Below, piece after piece: positions 1 through 7,655 of a DNA stretch of 64,000 nt. The stretch lies in assembly GCF_020423045.1 (NCBI RefSeq), contig NZ_CP081943.1:186001-250000 (forward strand), written 5' to 3'. Under the pieces are notes generated by a model that did not search any database, was not told where the DNA came from, and saw only the letters and a program-made list of their open reading frames with translations. The stretch is from Pseudomonas sp. MM213 (GTDB lineage: Bacteria > Pseudomonadota > Gammaproteobacteria > Pseudomonadales > Pseudomonadaceae). Position 1 is the first letter of the stretch. Every line of letters begins with the position of its first letter. The position numbers and the translations under genes are program-made.

Positions 1-215
1 CGGCGAAACTCACGCCACCGGCACCGGCCAAAAGCGAAGGGGTCAAGGTCGACACCAAGGTGGACATCCAGGCGCCGTTTACGCTGACGGTCCAGGGCGA
101 TGTGAAGGACGCCGCGACGCTCTATAGCCAGCTCAAGCCGTTGCTCGATCAGCACTATCGCGAGATGGCCAAGCAGGTCGACAGCAGCAAGCTGTACGAC
201 GCGCCACACGTTTAA
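1..215 (+). CDS. Phage tail tape-measure protein, C-terminal end (partial)
   Basis: The window opens inside a reading frame (codons from base 3) that ends at TAA 213-215. About 70 residues are visible, ending SSKLYDAPHV. The stretch is hydrophilic with a short beta-like part (FTLTVQGDVKDAATLYSQL) and a helical end. Its place directly before gpU, gpX and gpD genes is that of the tape-measure gene (P2 gpT) in P2-like phages and R-type tailocins. The assignment rests on position and general resemblance, because the coiled-coil body lies outside the window. Confidence 0.6.
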   Translation, partial: AKLTPPAPAKSEGVKVDTKVDIQAPFTLTVQGDVKDAATLYSQLKPLLDQHYREMAKQVDSSKLYDAPHV

Positions 216-227
216 ACAGGAGGGCAT

Positions 228-1073
228 ATGGAAGCGTTGGGCCAATTACAGTCGGGGCTGAAATACCTCGCGTCGGCCGGGGAAACCGGTCGGCGCAGCC
301 TGGACGGCATGCTGGGGCCAATGAATGGCGCGATCGGGGAAATCACCGGCGCCGCGTCCGAGCTGGAGGATCTGCCTTTTGTCGGGCCCGCGATGGGGGC
401 CAAACTTCAGCGCGTCATGCGCGGGGTGCAGGCGGCGCAGGCCAAAGTCGGGCAAGTGGTGGCCACCTACAACAAGGCCAGTCGCGCGCTGTCGGGGATG
501 GACGAGCGCCTGGGTACGCTGAAGGAGCAAGCGGGCAAGGCGGCGACGGCAATCAACAAGATTGCCGGCAAGGTCAGTCCGTCGCTGGCCAACGTGGTGC
601 CCACGGGTGCGTTGGCCACCGATGGCACGCCGGCGCCGGAGGCGGTGAAGCCGTTCCCGCACCTGCTGATCCTTCAGCCGCTCGACCCCAAGGGGCAGCC
701 GTATTACTTCAACCTCGACACCGCGGCCTTTGACTCGCTGCGGCGCTCGACCGAATTCCGCTGGGCCTCGCAAGAGCGCCTGTCGCGCCGGCCGGCGCAA
801 CAGGGGGTGGGCATGGGTGAAGAGAAAATCACCCTCAAGGGGCAGATTCTCCCGGGCTTCAAGGGCGGGCTGAAGCAGCTCGACACCTTGCGCACGATCG
901 GCGGCCGGCTTCAGCCGCTGACGCTGACCACGGGTTATGGCGACGTGCTGGGCACCTGGTGCTTGAAGAGCGTCGACGAAGATCAAAGCGCACTGATGCA
1001 AGGCGGGATACCGCGTAAACAAGAGTTCACCCTGGAGTTCGTCCGCTATGGCGATGACATGCAGAACGTCTGA
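228..1073 (+). CDS. P2 gpU-like phage tail protein with an N-terminal extension
   Basis: A 281-aa tail structural protein. The C-terminal ~130 residues, from FPHLLILQPLD to LEFVRYGDD, resemble the P2 gpU tail-terminator family (PF06995), including GDVLGTWCLKSVDE and the PRKQEFTLEF ending. The N-terminal ~140 residues are an Ala/Gly-rich helical segment not found in P2 gpU but common in Pseudomonas relatives. The start is set by GGAGG six bases before ATG 228. The 3' end overlaps the gpX gene by 26 bp, so the two are probably translationally coupled. gpU-type proteins cap the tail tube; this role is inferred from the family. Confidence 0.8.
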   Translation: MEALGQLQSGLKYLASAGETGRRSLDGMLGPMNGAIGEITGAASELEDLPFVGPAMGAKLQRVMRGVQAAQAKVGQVVATYNKASRALSGMDERLGTLKEQAGKAATAINKIAGKVSPSLANVVPTGALATDGTPAPEAVKPFPHLLILQPLDPKGQPYYFNLDTAAFDSLRRSTEFRWASQERLSRRPAQQGVGMGEEKITLKGQILPGFKGGLKQLDTLRTIGGRLQPLTLTTGYGDVLGTWCLKSVDEDQSALMQGGIPRKQEFTLEFVRYGDDMQNV

Positions 1074-1254
1074 CGGGGATCTGTTGGACACCATTTGCCA
1101 TAACTTCTATGGCCACCTAAACGGCAGTGTCGAGGCGGTGCTCGATGCCAATCAGGGCTTGGCCGAGGAAGAGCAGCCGTTCCGCGGTGGCTTGATCATC
1201 GTCCTGCCGGATCTGCCGAGCCCGCTCGCCGAGGCGGTCACGCTGTGGGACTGA
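1048..1254 (+). CDS. Tail protein X (P2 gpX family)
   Basis: A 68-aa protein with the gpX pattern (PF05489): DTICHNFYGHLNGSVEAVL followed by GLIIVLPDLP. This short LysM-like baseplate or tail protein occurs in P2-like phages and R-pyocins. It starts inside the end of the gpU gene; ATG 1048 and ATG 1054 are both possible. A hairpin terminator follows about 55 bp after the stop. Confidence 0.85.
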   Translation: MAMTCRTSDGDLLDTICHNFYGHLNGSVEAVLDANQGLAEEEQPFRGGLIIVLPDLPSPLAEAVTLWD

Positions 1255-1285
1255 CCCCGTCCGGAGTCGCCGCCGGCGCCTGATC

Positions 1286-1301
1286 GCGTTACGCGTAACG
1301 C
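1286..1301. repeat. 16-bp perfect palindrome between gpX and gpD
   Basis: GCGTTACGCGTAACGC reads the same on both strands. It sits 10 bp before the gpX/gpD terminator hairpin. Its role is unknown; it may help RNA folding or bind a phage regulator. Confidence 0.6.
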
Positions 1302-1310
1302 CCTTTCCAT

Positions 1311-1337
1311 AAACCCGCCCTGTGCGGGTTTTCTTTT
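1311..1337 (+). terminator. Rho-independent-type hairpin between gpX and gpD
   Basis: AAACCCGC and GCGGGTTT form an 8-bp stem with a 5-base loop, followed by TTCTTTT. It lies within the tail operon, so it probably attenuates rather than stops transcription. It also shows that the in-frame ATG at 1322 (inside the hairpin) is not the gpD start. Confidence 0.6.
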
Positions 1338-1348
1338 GGACAAACGTC

Positions 1349-2395
1349 ATGACTCCCATGTTTCGCGTCGTCGCCGATGGTGCCGACATCACCGGCCTGA
1401 TCAACGATCGGCTGATCCAGCTCAGCACCACCGATAAGCCCGGGATGGATTCGGACGAGTTCGAGTTGCGCATTGATGACCGTGACGGGCTGGTGACCTT
1501 GCCCCGCCGCGGTGCCGGCATCGAGATTTACCTGGGGTATGCCGAGACGTCCCTGGCGCGCCTGGGCCGCTACGTGGTCGATGAGATTACCGTCTCGGGG
1601 CCACCGGACACGATTTCTATCAAGGGCAAAGCCAGCGACATGCGTGGCAGTGGCAAGACCATTCGCAGCGGGAGCTGGGAAAACGTGCCGTTGTCGAAAA
1701 TCGTCGCCGATATCGCCGCGCGCGATGGCTGGCAGCCGGTGTGCCCGGTGACGACCAAAGTGGCCCGGGCGGACCAGCTCAGCGAATCCGATTTCAATTT
1801 CATCACGCGCCTGGCCAAGCAGTACGACTGCACGGCCAAGGTCGCCGATGGCAAGTTGTTGGTGATGCCGCGTCAGGGTGGACAGAGCGCAAGCGGCAAG
1901 GAATTCGGGGTGGTCACCCTTACCCGCCGCGACGTCAGTCGCTGGCAGTTTCGCCTGGGCGATCGCAACACGCACGGCAAGGTGGCGACCAAACACCAAG
2001 ACAAGAAGGGCGGCAAGCTCGCGGTGGTGTCCCTGGACAACGACGACGCGCCGGACGGCCTGCCCTCGGTGCACACCGATCGGCACATTCACCCAAACAA
2101 GACCGCTGCCGAAGCCGCGGCCAAGGCGCGCTTAGCGGCGTTCAACCGTTCCAGCGCCGGCGTGCGCTTTGAAATGCCCGGGCGTACCGACCTGTTTGCC
2201 GAGCGGACGATTAATGCCCAGGGCTTCAAGGTCGGGCTCGATGGCGAGTACCTGGCCGATTCGGTGGAGCAGGTTTACACCCAAGCCGGCTGGTCGACCA
2301 CGGTCGAGTGCAACGGCGGCAACAAGGGCAAAGCCAAAGCCAAGGGCAAGAAAAAGAAGGAGGTGAAGCCGGTCAAGGTCGTCAATCTCGGCTAA
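1349..2395 (+). CDS. Late control / baseplate hub protein gpD
   Basis: A 348-aa protein of the phage GPD family (PF05954, VgrG-like hub). It begins MTPMFRVVADGADITG, with the characteristic STTDKPGMDSDEFELRIDD and IYLGYAETSLARLGRY stretches and the SESDFNFITRLAKQYDC segment near residue 150. The C-terminus is a lysine-rich tail (KAKGKKKKEV). ATG 1349 is preferred over 1322, which falls inside the terminator hairpin. In the virion it is the trimeric hub at the base of the tail tube. Its length and place before the lysis genes match R-pyocin and P2-like loci. Confidence 0.88.
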   Translation: MTPMFRVVADGADITGLINDRLIQLSTTDKPGMDSDEFELRIDDRDGLVTLPRRGAGIEIYLGYAETSLARLGRYVVDEITVSGPPDTISIKGKASDMRGSGKTIRSGSWENVPLSKIVADIAARDGWQPVCPVTTKVARADQLSESDFNFITRLAKQYDCTAKVADGKLLVMPRQGGQSASGKEFGVVTLTRRDVSRWQFRLGDRNTHGKVATKHQDKKGGKLAVVSLDNDDAPDGLPSVHTDRHIHPNKTAAEAAAKARLAAFNRSSAGVRFEMPGRTDLFAERTINAQGFKVGLDGEYLADSVEQVYTQAGWSTTVECNGGNKGKAKAKGKKKKEVKPVKVVNLG

Positions 2396-2451
2396 TGCTT
2401 TTGCGTCCCCATTAACCCGCCGCGTGCGTTTTTTTTACGCCTGGAGTTTGT

Positions 2452-3015
2452 ATGTCCATCACAGAGCAACAGCTACAACGCATCATGCCCAACGCCCGCC
2501 GCCAAGCGGGCGTTTTTGTTTCGGCACTCAACGCCGCTATGGCCCACCGGCAAATCAATACGCCGAAACGTCAGGCTGCGTTCCTGGCCCAGCTCGGCCA
2601 CGAATCCGGTCAACTGCAGTACGTCCGCGAGTTAGGCGGCGATCAGTACCTGAGCAAGTACGACACCGGCAATCTGGCCGTGAAACTGGGCAACACCCCG
2701 GAAGCCGACGGCGATGGCCAGCGTTATCGCGGTCGTGGCCTGATCCAGATCACCGGCCGCAACAACTACCTGCGCTGCAGCCTGGCGCTGTTCGGTGACG
2801 AACGCTTATTGCGCACGCCCGAGCTGCTCGAATTGCCGCAATGGGCCGCCGAGTCGGCGGCGTGGTTCTGGTGGGTACGCGAGCTGAACGCCCTGGCGGA
2901 TCGGGATGAGTTCGAGGCGATCACGCGCAAGATCAATGGCGGTCTCAATGGTCTGGCGGATCGGTTGCAACTGTGGGAGCGGGCGAGGGCAGTGCTATGC
3001 GTCTCTTCGACCTGA
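2452..3015 (+). CDS. Endolysin, glycoside hydrolase family 19 (chitinase-like)
   Basis: A 187-aa peptidoglycan hydrolase. It has the GH19 signature: the GHESGQ motif with catalytic Glu at residue 51, and YRGRGLIQITGRNNY near residues 92-106, followed by AAWFWW in the substrate groove. It has no signal peptide, so it probably depends on a holin encoded outside this window. GGAG precedes ATG 2452. The last codons overlap the Rz-type spanin gene (ATG 2997). GH19 endolysins sit at this place in Pseudomonas R-tailocin and P2-like elements. Confidence 0.9.
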   Translation: MSITEQQLQRIMPNARRQAGVFVSALNAAMAHRQINTPKRQAAFLAQLGHESGQLQYVRELGGDQYLSKYDTGNLAVKLGNTPEADGDGQRYRGRGLIQITGRNNYLRCSLALFGDERLLRTPELLELPQWAAESAAWFWWVRELNALADRDEFEAITRKINGGLNGLADRLQLWERARAVLCVSST

Positions 3016-3533
3016 TCCCAGCGCCGTATCGGCTGCTCGCAGCGGGCGTGTTGTGGGCAGTGTTGGCCTGTGGTTCTGCTGCGATCGCCTGGCAGGTCCA
3101 AGACTGGCGTTACGGCCAGCAGCTCGAACAACAAGCCCGCCTGCAGACGGAAACCCTCAACCAACTGGCCCTGGCCGCAGCTGCACAGCAACGTGCCGAG
3201 CAAGAAAAACGCGTGGCGCTCGAGCAACAACTTTCAGCCAGCGAACAAACCCATTACCGAGTCCTGAGCGATGCCCAACGTGATCAAGGTCGCCTGCGCG
3301 ACCGTCTTGCCACTGCTGATTTGCGCCTGTCAGTCCTACTCGATGCCACCGAGTCAGCCAGTGGCTGCTCAGTGCCAGCCACCACCCCAGCCGGCGGCGT
3401 GGTTCATGGCCCCACAAGAGCCCAACTTGACCCAGCGCATGCTCAACGAATTGTCGCCATCACCGACACAGGCGATCAAGGATTGATCGCACTGAAGGCT
3501 TGCCAAGCGTATGCCAAGGCTGTGAGTCGCTGA
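2997..3533 (+). CDS. Inner-membrane spanin (Rz-like, LysB family)
   Basis: A 178-aa protein with one N-terminal membrane segment (about residues 10-35, LLAAGVLWAVLACGSAAIAW) and then a long periplasmic coiled coil rich in Gln, Glu and Ala. This is the standard i-spanin layout. The C-terminal part carries two cysteines. ATG 2997 overlaps the endolysin stop; an in-frame ATG at 2973 is less likely because the phage pattern begins MRLFDL. A second gene (Rz1) lies in the +1 frame inside it. Confidence 0.85.
   Translation: MRLFDLIPAPYRLLAAGVLWAVLACGSAAIAWQVQDWRYGQQLEQQARLQTETLNQLALAAAAQQRAEQEKRVALEQQLSASEQTHYRVLSDAQRDQGRLRDRLATADLRLSVLLDATESASGCSVPATTPAGGVVHGPTRAQLDPAHAQRIVAITDTGDQGLIALKACQAYAKAVSR
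3271..3486 (+). CDS. Outer-membrane spanin lipoprotein (Rz1-like), nested in the Rz gene
   Basis: A 71-aa reading frame lying wholly inside the i-spanin gene in another frame. It has a lipoprotein signal (VLPLLICAC, with Cys20 as the lipidation site) and then a proline-rich body (MPPSQPVAAQCQPPPQP). Small size, lipobox and proline richness are the hallmarks of Rz1 o-spanins. With Rz it would fuse inner and outer membranes at lysis. The nested arrangement matches lambda Rz/Rz1. Confidence 0.8.
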   Translation: MPNVIKVACATVLPLLICACQSYSMPPSQPVAAQCQPPPQPAAWFMAPQEPNLTQRMLNELSPSPTQAIKD

Positions 3534-3560
3534 TCAATAGAGGTTCATTCCAATAAAACT

Positions 3561-4625
3561 CTAAAGCCCCTCATCACAGTTCGGACTACCACAGGCTTGA
3601 CGGCATTTTTCCGCTACGGCGCTCATTTTGTCCACATCGTTGCAGGCGTAAACGGTGAACCAATTTTCTTTAGCTGCTGCGCACGCTTGAGACTTGTATG
3701 GCACGCTGACGGTTTGTACAGGGTCGGAGGGCGCACACTGGTATTTAACGTTGAGCACTTTCATGCCTCCGTCATTCGCCAATTTTACAACGATGTCGTC
3801 TAGTTTCTTGCTTCGTTCTGCACGAGCATTGGCAGTGCTCGTGTCCATCCCGGCCATGTTCTGTAACGAGGTGTTCGCATTGCTCTCCCTCACTGCGGCA
3901 CTGCCTGACCCCGCATTTCGATTCACAGCGGAGTTTATGGTGGCGCCTGATATCGTTGAAACCGTGCTGTTATTGCTTGAGTAGATAGTAGTGGCAGTAC
4001 CCGCGATAGCCGCAACTGTGCCTAGTGTTTCAACGTTAAAAATGCTGTTTTTCTTGGACTCGGCCTCTTCACGTTTTATATCTGCTTTCCATTTGTCTAC
4101 AAACTTATTGTGATAGTCGTTAACGGTTGTTATGTGCTCACTAATTGCCTCGGGTGTGTTCAGGCCTTGGTATGATTTAGCTCCATTTTGTAATAGCTTA
4201 TTTATGGTGTTTGCCCATATAGGGAACTTTGAGGGGGCGGAGCGTGCAGGGGTGTAGGGGCCAGGCTTTTCAATGGAATAGTTAGCGCCCATAATTGCGT
4301 AGTCAAGAGCTGTTTTGCCATCTGACTCTCTCCCTTTCCTACATGGTAAATTAAGGTCGGCCCCGTTATTTATAAGGTAATCTATTGAGCTAATAGCTAC
4401 CGGGTTGGTGCTTCCAAGCATGGCGCACAAAGGTGTCATAGGATCGGTGCTACTTTCTAGAGGTAGATAATCATTTACACCAATCTGCTTGGTAACCAAC
4501 AGTTGGTTCAATTCTTCAGGTCTTCCCATGACATAAGCTTCTAACGCTGGGGTTGAACAACCTTGAAGAGCCACGGTGCCCACCACGCAGCTCAAAGTCC
4601 TAAGTGCTAATACTATTCGCTGCAT
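3561..4625 (-). CDS. Ankyrin-repeat-type lipoprotein of unknown function
   Basis: A 354-aa predicted lipoprotein, read against the tail genes. The lipobox is ALQGC (Cys23). Residues ~30-125 resemble ankyrin repeats (SSIDYLINNGADLNLP, GKTALDYAI). A charged helix follows (KWKADIKREEAESKK), then a low-complexity Ser/Thr/Asn/Gly stretch (~200-260), and a cysteine-rich C-terminal domain with six cysteines over the last ~65 residues. Base composition is lower in G+C than the tail genes, so it is probably acquired cargo. No specific function is recognised. The 5' side holds its promoter region before a small gap. Confidence 0.65.
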   Translation of the reverse strand: MQRIVLALRTLSCVVGTVALQGCSTPALEAYVMGRPEELNQLLVTKQIGVNDYLPLESSTDPMTPLCAMLGSTNPVAISSIDYLINNGADLNLPCRKGRESDGKTALDYAIMGANYSIEKPGPYTPARSAPSKFPIWANTINKLLQNGAKSYQGLNTPEAISEHITTVNDYHNKFVDKWKADIKREEAESKKNSIFNVETLGTVAAIAGTATTIYSSNNSTVSTISGATINSAVNRNAGSGSAAVRESNANTSLQNMAGMDTSTANARAERSKKLDDIVVKLANDGGMKVLNVKYQCAPSDPVQTVSVPYKSQACAAAKENWFTVYACNDVDKMSAVAEKCRQACGSPNCDEGL

Positions 4626-4892
4626 AAAAATCTCCCCGTAATCGAATAATGATTTGAGAGATTATAGGCTAGTGGTGGCACTTTAATAGTGCTGATAAAT
4701 TTCTACATGAAAATCTCTGAGGTTGATCCGTTGTGTACTTTTGACGGCTCATCAGAGCTAATTGGAGGCAGCGGTTTCTGTGGTAAGAGGCGGTGGGTCA
4801 GGCGTACGCCAGAGAAGTTAATCGCTGATCGGCATACCCGCCTGCAACTCACGAATGATCGTTTCCTTATGGGATAGGACCAGAGTAAGGCT
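4626..4892. other. Intergenic, A+T-richer gap of 267 bp
   Basis: This gap holds the promoter side of the minus-strand lipoprotein gene. A 62-codon plus-strand frame (4689-4877) shows no ribosome site or family resemblance and is not called. I see no further structure. Confidence 0.5.
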
Positions 4893-5141
4893 TTAGATCT
4901 CGCCCAATTGCACGGTGGTTTCGGCTTCGCGGTTCGCCAGCCATGCTCGGGCTCTCGTCAGATCCGCCGAAAGCTCGTCGTTCATTTTGACCAGGCCGGC
5001 GATGTTTTCCTTCGCTGCGCGCAGCTCCCGCTTCAGGGCTTGGATGTCTTCCTCGAGCACGCTTGCGTAATGCTGGACAGTCTCCAGCCGGGATGGCGAG
5101 CCCAGCCAGTCGCTGGTGTCTTCGATTTCGTGTGGGTCCAC
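4893..5141 (-). CDS. Small coiled-coil protein behind a LexA box
   Basis: An 82-aa acidic helical protein. Residues ~20-70 have heptad-like spacing (VLEEDIQALKRELRAAKENI, then MNDELSADLTRARAWL), so a coiled coil is likely. It has no signal peptide or catalytic motif. It lies on the minus strand, with a near-consensus LexA operator ending 16 bp upstream of its ATG, so it should be induced by DNA damage. Similar small hypothetical proteins occur in Pseudomonas prophages. No function can be given from sequence. Confidence 0.6.
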   Translation of the reverse strand: MDPHEIEDTSDWLGSPSRLETVQHYASVLEEDIQALKRELRAAKENIAGLVKMNDELSADLTRARAWLANREAETTVQLGEI

Positions 5142-5519
5142 GGTGAGGCCTTATCTATACTGTTTGGATATACAGTAATCGAGGCGCGATGATTGGGCGA
5201 GGGTGTAGCGACGAGCAGTAGAATTTTGGAAGGGTGTTAGGTCGGCAGAACGCCGGAGAAGGGGTACTACTGTAGGAATATACAACGCTAAGTTATTGAT
5301 TCTTATAGGGGGATGTGCGGGTTTTGACGGTATCAAAAACCACCCTATTTTCCTTTTATATCAATAGGTTACGGATGGCTCCCGGTCACCTTGACATGGT
5401 GGTGCCCCATGGCGGGTATTCACCGTTCGCGCATAACTGTACCGGCGCCGCAGTGAGCGTTGACCTTAGTCGTACATTCGGGCGTAGGATGCATAACCCA
5501 ACAGGATGAGGAGCGCGCA
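5142..5519. other. Intergenic region with SOS-box promoter
   Basis: A 378-bp gap between divergent genes. It holds the strong LexA-type site at 5158-5177 and a weaker match at 5268-5287 (TACTGTAGGAATATACAACG, right half degenerate). The rest shows no coding sequence I can support. It ends with AGGAGCG just before the DUF2513 start. Confidence 0.5.
5158..5177. promoter_or_regulatory. LexA (SOS) box
   Basis: TACTGTTTGGATATACAGTA matches the LexA consensus CTGT-N8-ACAG with fully symmetric outer arms (TACTGT/ACAGTA). It lies 16 bp upstream of the minus-strand coiled-coil gene. In phage-derived regions LexA boxes commonly control damage-induced genes. Confidence 0.8.
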
Positions 5520-5906
5520 ATGAAAAGAGACATGGATCTTATTCGTCAAATTATATTGACGCTGGAGGAGTACCCATTGCGTCCAGGCGGAATCGTGTCG
5601 TTTGACGTTTTTAAGGGCGATTTTCCGGTTGAAAATTATAGCAACGATGAGATTTATTACCACGTGAGACAGATCAAGATGACCGGACTGATCGAAAATA
5701 TCAGTGGTCCAATGTCTGGATTTGCATTCCGGGGACTTACTCCTGCTGGTCATGACTTCGCCGAATCCGTTCGCAGCGACGAGATCTGGGCTATGACCAA
5801 GGATGGGGCATTGAAGGCCGGCGGCTTTACGGTCGGACTCCTTGTCGATCTTGCCAAGGGGTTGGTGAAAAAGCAGATCGAGAAACATACCGGGATTGAG
5901 CTGTAG
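5520..5906 (+). CDS. DUF2513 domain protein
   Basis: A 128-aa protein beginning MKRDMDLIRQIILTLEEYP, the hallmark of DUF2513, a winged-helix-like family frequent in prophages and mobile regions. The middle part (YYHVRQIKMTGLIENI, then FRGLTPAGHDFAESV) fits a small DNA-binding or sensor fold. The C-terminal KAGGFTVGLLVDLAKGLVKKQI is amphipathic. ATG 5520 has AGGAGCG upstream; longer in-frame versions lack a ribosome site. Regulatory function is inferred only. Confidence 0.75.
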   Translation: MKRDMDLIRQIILTLEEYPLRPGGIVSFDVFKGDFPVENYSNDEIYYHVRQIKMTGLIENISGPMSGFAFRGLTPAGHDFAESVRSDEIWAMTKDGALKAGGFTVGLLVDLAKGLVKKQIEKHTGIEL

Positions 5907-6076
5907 GCCCCGCCTCTTACTGAGATGATTGCAAGCTGGCGATGCTTGCGCTCTGCGCAAAACCACCGCTACAGGCCACGGATGTACGTTTGCATAAGCA
6001 CAAAAAACCGGATGTTTTGCCAGTGCCAAATAGGCCTTTTATCCTTATAAAACAATTGCTTGGGTCGCTACAGTCC

Positions 6077-6126
6077 CCAGCATGGGGTGCTAGGGGTCGA
6101 GTGTTCGAATCACTCCGTCCCGACCA
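6077..6126 (+). tRNA. 3' part of tRNA-Pro(GGG), 5' half missing (attachment-site copy 1)
   Basis: From the anticodon arm onward this reads as a tRNA. It has anticodon loop ATGGGGT (U33, anticodon GGG), T-arm GAGTG-TTCGAAT-CACTC, acceptor strand CGTCCCGA and encoded CCA (6124-6126). One mismatch weakens the anticodon stem. The bases upstream do not form a D-arm or 5' acceptor strand, so it is a displaced fragment left by integration into a tRNA-Pro gene, not a working tRNA. Confidence 0.75.
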
Positions 6127-6129
6127 TAT
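6090..6129 (+). repeat. Direct repeat / att-like site, copy 1
   Basis: A 40-bp block covering the tRNA T-arm, acceptor strand and CCA, matching 7652-7691 at 39 of 40 positions (T/G difference at 6097). Identical tRNA 3' ends are the usual core of tyrosine-recombinase attachment sites. No integrase gene is visible in the window. Confidence 0.75.
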
Positions 6130-6142
6130 TTATCAGTAACTT

Positions 6143-6171
6143 AGCCGAACTCTAGCCAGTTCGGCTTTTTT
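6143..6171 (+). terminator. Hairpin terminator after tRNA fragment copy 1
   Basis: AGCCGAAC pairs with GTTCGGCT across an 8-base loop, followed by six T. It is probably the terminator that originally followed a tRNA or the integrated element. Confidence 0.7.
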
Positions 6172-6699
6172 ACGCCTAGGGACTTTTGCAGGGCTCATCC
6201 CGCTTTCCTCCTCAAGATGGTCAGTGCCGGTCCTCGCGAATCGGTGGCTGACACTTTGTTTGCCGCCTCGATCACTTGTCCAGTTCATGCCGGTCGACGG
6301 CGACGCCTTGTTTTCCAATGGGAAATTCACGGAAGTGCGGGCGTACTTCTGCGTCAAATACCGCACGACACATGCGCAGGTACGCCGGCGGCTGCTTCGC
6401 CCGGATGAAACGGGGGAGAAGTGATAGATCCGCAGCCATCACTCTCACCTCTCCCGATTGACGTGGCTGGCGGCCTCTGCGTCCAGTTTCAACTTGAAAT
6501 GGCTATTACGAGTGGTGGTTCAATGGTGATAAATTTCGCGTCGTTAGCAAGATAGATGGACGAGAAGGGCGCTCCTAGTCCTGGGATCGGACGACTGCAC
6601 AACTTTACTTGGCTACAGAGCAGCACTTGTTCCGGTGGACGGTGTATTCGCGCTAACCATTGAGAGACCGAGCAATGCCCGGCAGAGAAGGGTTACTGG

Positions 6700-6903
6700 A
6701 TGCTGAAGAAAAAGCCGGAAAGTAAAGCAGCGGCGACCGCTGCAGAGATTGAAAGATCAATCCAAGCCCTGAGTAAAATGGCTGAACGCCTCTGGGGTGA
6801 GGGCCGAGAAGCTGAGGCGAAAGCCCTTCTCGATGCTTTGGATGCGTTAAACCGGGCGCTTGATCGGATCAGGATTGGAGAGAGTCGCAGGATTCTCCAT
6901 TGA
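6700..6903 (+). CDS. Small hypothetical protein, helical
   Basis: A 67-aa protein with an Ala/Glu/Arg-rich helix (about residues 15-60, including IQALSKMAERLWGEGREAEA). A weak AGAAGGGTT ribosome site precedes ATG 6700. It lies between the two att-like repeats with the next small ORF 63 bp downstream. No family is recognised. Confidence 0.45.
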   Translation: MLKKKPESKAAATAAEIERSIQALSKMAERLWGEGREAEAKALLDALDALNRALDRIRIGESRRILH

Positions 6904-6966
6904 GGGTACAAATCAGCTGGCGGCCCAGTTGAGAGCTGGTGATCCGGCAAAAAAGGCAGATATCTG

Positions 6967-7128
6967 ATGTGGCTACTTGAACTTTTATCCCTTCTCGGCG
7001 ACCTCGGCAATATTCCGCATTACGAAAAACCTCGCAGGGTCTTCACTCGGGGATTTGTCGCATTCTGCGTGCTGGTGGCTGTTTTTGAGCTGATAGTGCT
7101 GAACCAGTTCTATGGCACGCGTGGCTGA
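6967..7128 (+). CDS. Small single-span membrane protein
   Basis: A 53-codon frame starting MWLLELLSLLGDL. It has a predicted membrane helix at about residues 30-46 (FVAFCVLVAVFELIVL). It ends ten bases before the recognisable transposase fragment, so the transposase debris may have cut a longer gene. It is supported only by its open frame and clear hydrophobic segment; function is unknown. Confidence 0.35.
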   Translation: MWLLELLSLLGDLGNIPHYEKPRRVFTRGFVAFCVLVAVFELIVLNQFYGTRG

Positions 7129-7137
7129 ATTCTTCTG

Positions 7138-7655
7138 GTGCTGGGAAAAAGGGGGGCTGAAGAACCGCAAGACCACGCGCTCGGACGCAGCCGGGGCGGC
7201 CTGACGACCAAGATTCACATGCTGCGCGATGCCAATGGCGTGCCTTTGCACTTCCTGCTTTCAGGCGGGCAGGCCAGCGATATCGCCTATGCTCAACCGG
7301 CGCTGAATGAGACTTACGTCCCAAGCCTGCCCGGCCGTCCCCGCAAACGCTGCCGTTGGTTGTTGGCCTACAAGGGCTATGGCGCCGAGGCTCTACGTTG
7401 TTACTGCGACCGCTACCGGATGCAACCGGTAATCCCGCTGCGCAGCATGAAGCGCAAGCCCAGCCGGGTTTGCCGAGACTGTTTGACCGCCCCAAGTACC
7501 GGCAGCGCAACATCATCGAGCATATGTTTGGCTGGTTGAAGGAGAACCACCGCATCGTTACGCGTTTCGACAAGCTCGCGAGAAGTTATGCGACGATGGT
7601 CTCACTGGCTTGTGCCACGCGGTGTTTGCGACATTGCTTTTCGTACAGAGCCTAG
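7138..7655 (+). pseudogene. IS5-family (IS427-like) transposase remnant, 5'-truncated and frameshifted
   Basis: The frame begins abruptly in the middle of a DDE transposase: ALGRSRGGLTTKIHMLRDANG, the LSGGQASDIAYAQPAL segment and the aspartate region. It then shifts frame between about 7450 and 7490 to continue as KYRQRNIIEHMFGWLKENHR and VTRFDKLARSYATMVSLA. These are the conserved middle and C-terminal blocks of IS427-group transposases. The N-terminal third is missing and no terminal inverted repeats are seen. It is inactive debris trapped between the two tRNA-Pro repeats. Confidence 0.85.

Larger units (their letters stand above)
5907..6699. other. Non-coding stretch with tRNA fragment and decayed coding remnants
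   Basis: About 790 bp without a convincing gene. It holds the first tRNA-Pro 3' fragment and a terminator. After these come short open stretches that look like gene debris, for example a frame reading YYEWWFNGDKFRVVSKIDG and ending near 6579, and another ending near 6424. Neither has a start with a ribosome site, and I cannot assign a family to either. Confidence 0.4.

Noticed and set aside
1..3540. Certain call as an R-type tailocin
   Set aside because: The gene order fits R-pyocin, but a P2-like prophage has the same tail and lysis genes. No trpE, trpG, mutS or recA neighbour is seen, and capsid genes would lie outside the window.
6077..6126. A complete, working tRNA-Pro
   Set aside because: No D-arm or 5' acceptor strand can be drawn upstream, and the anticodon stem has a mismatch.
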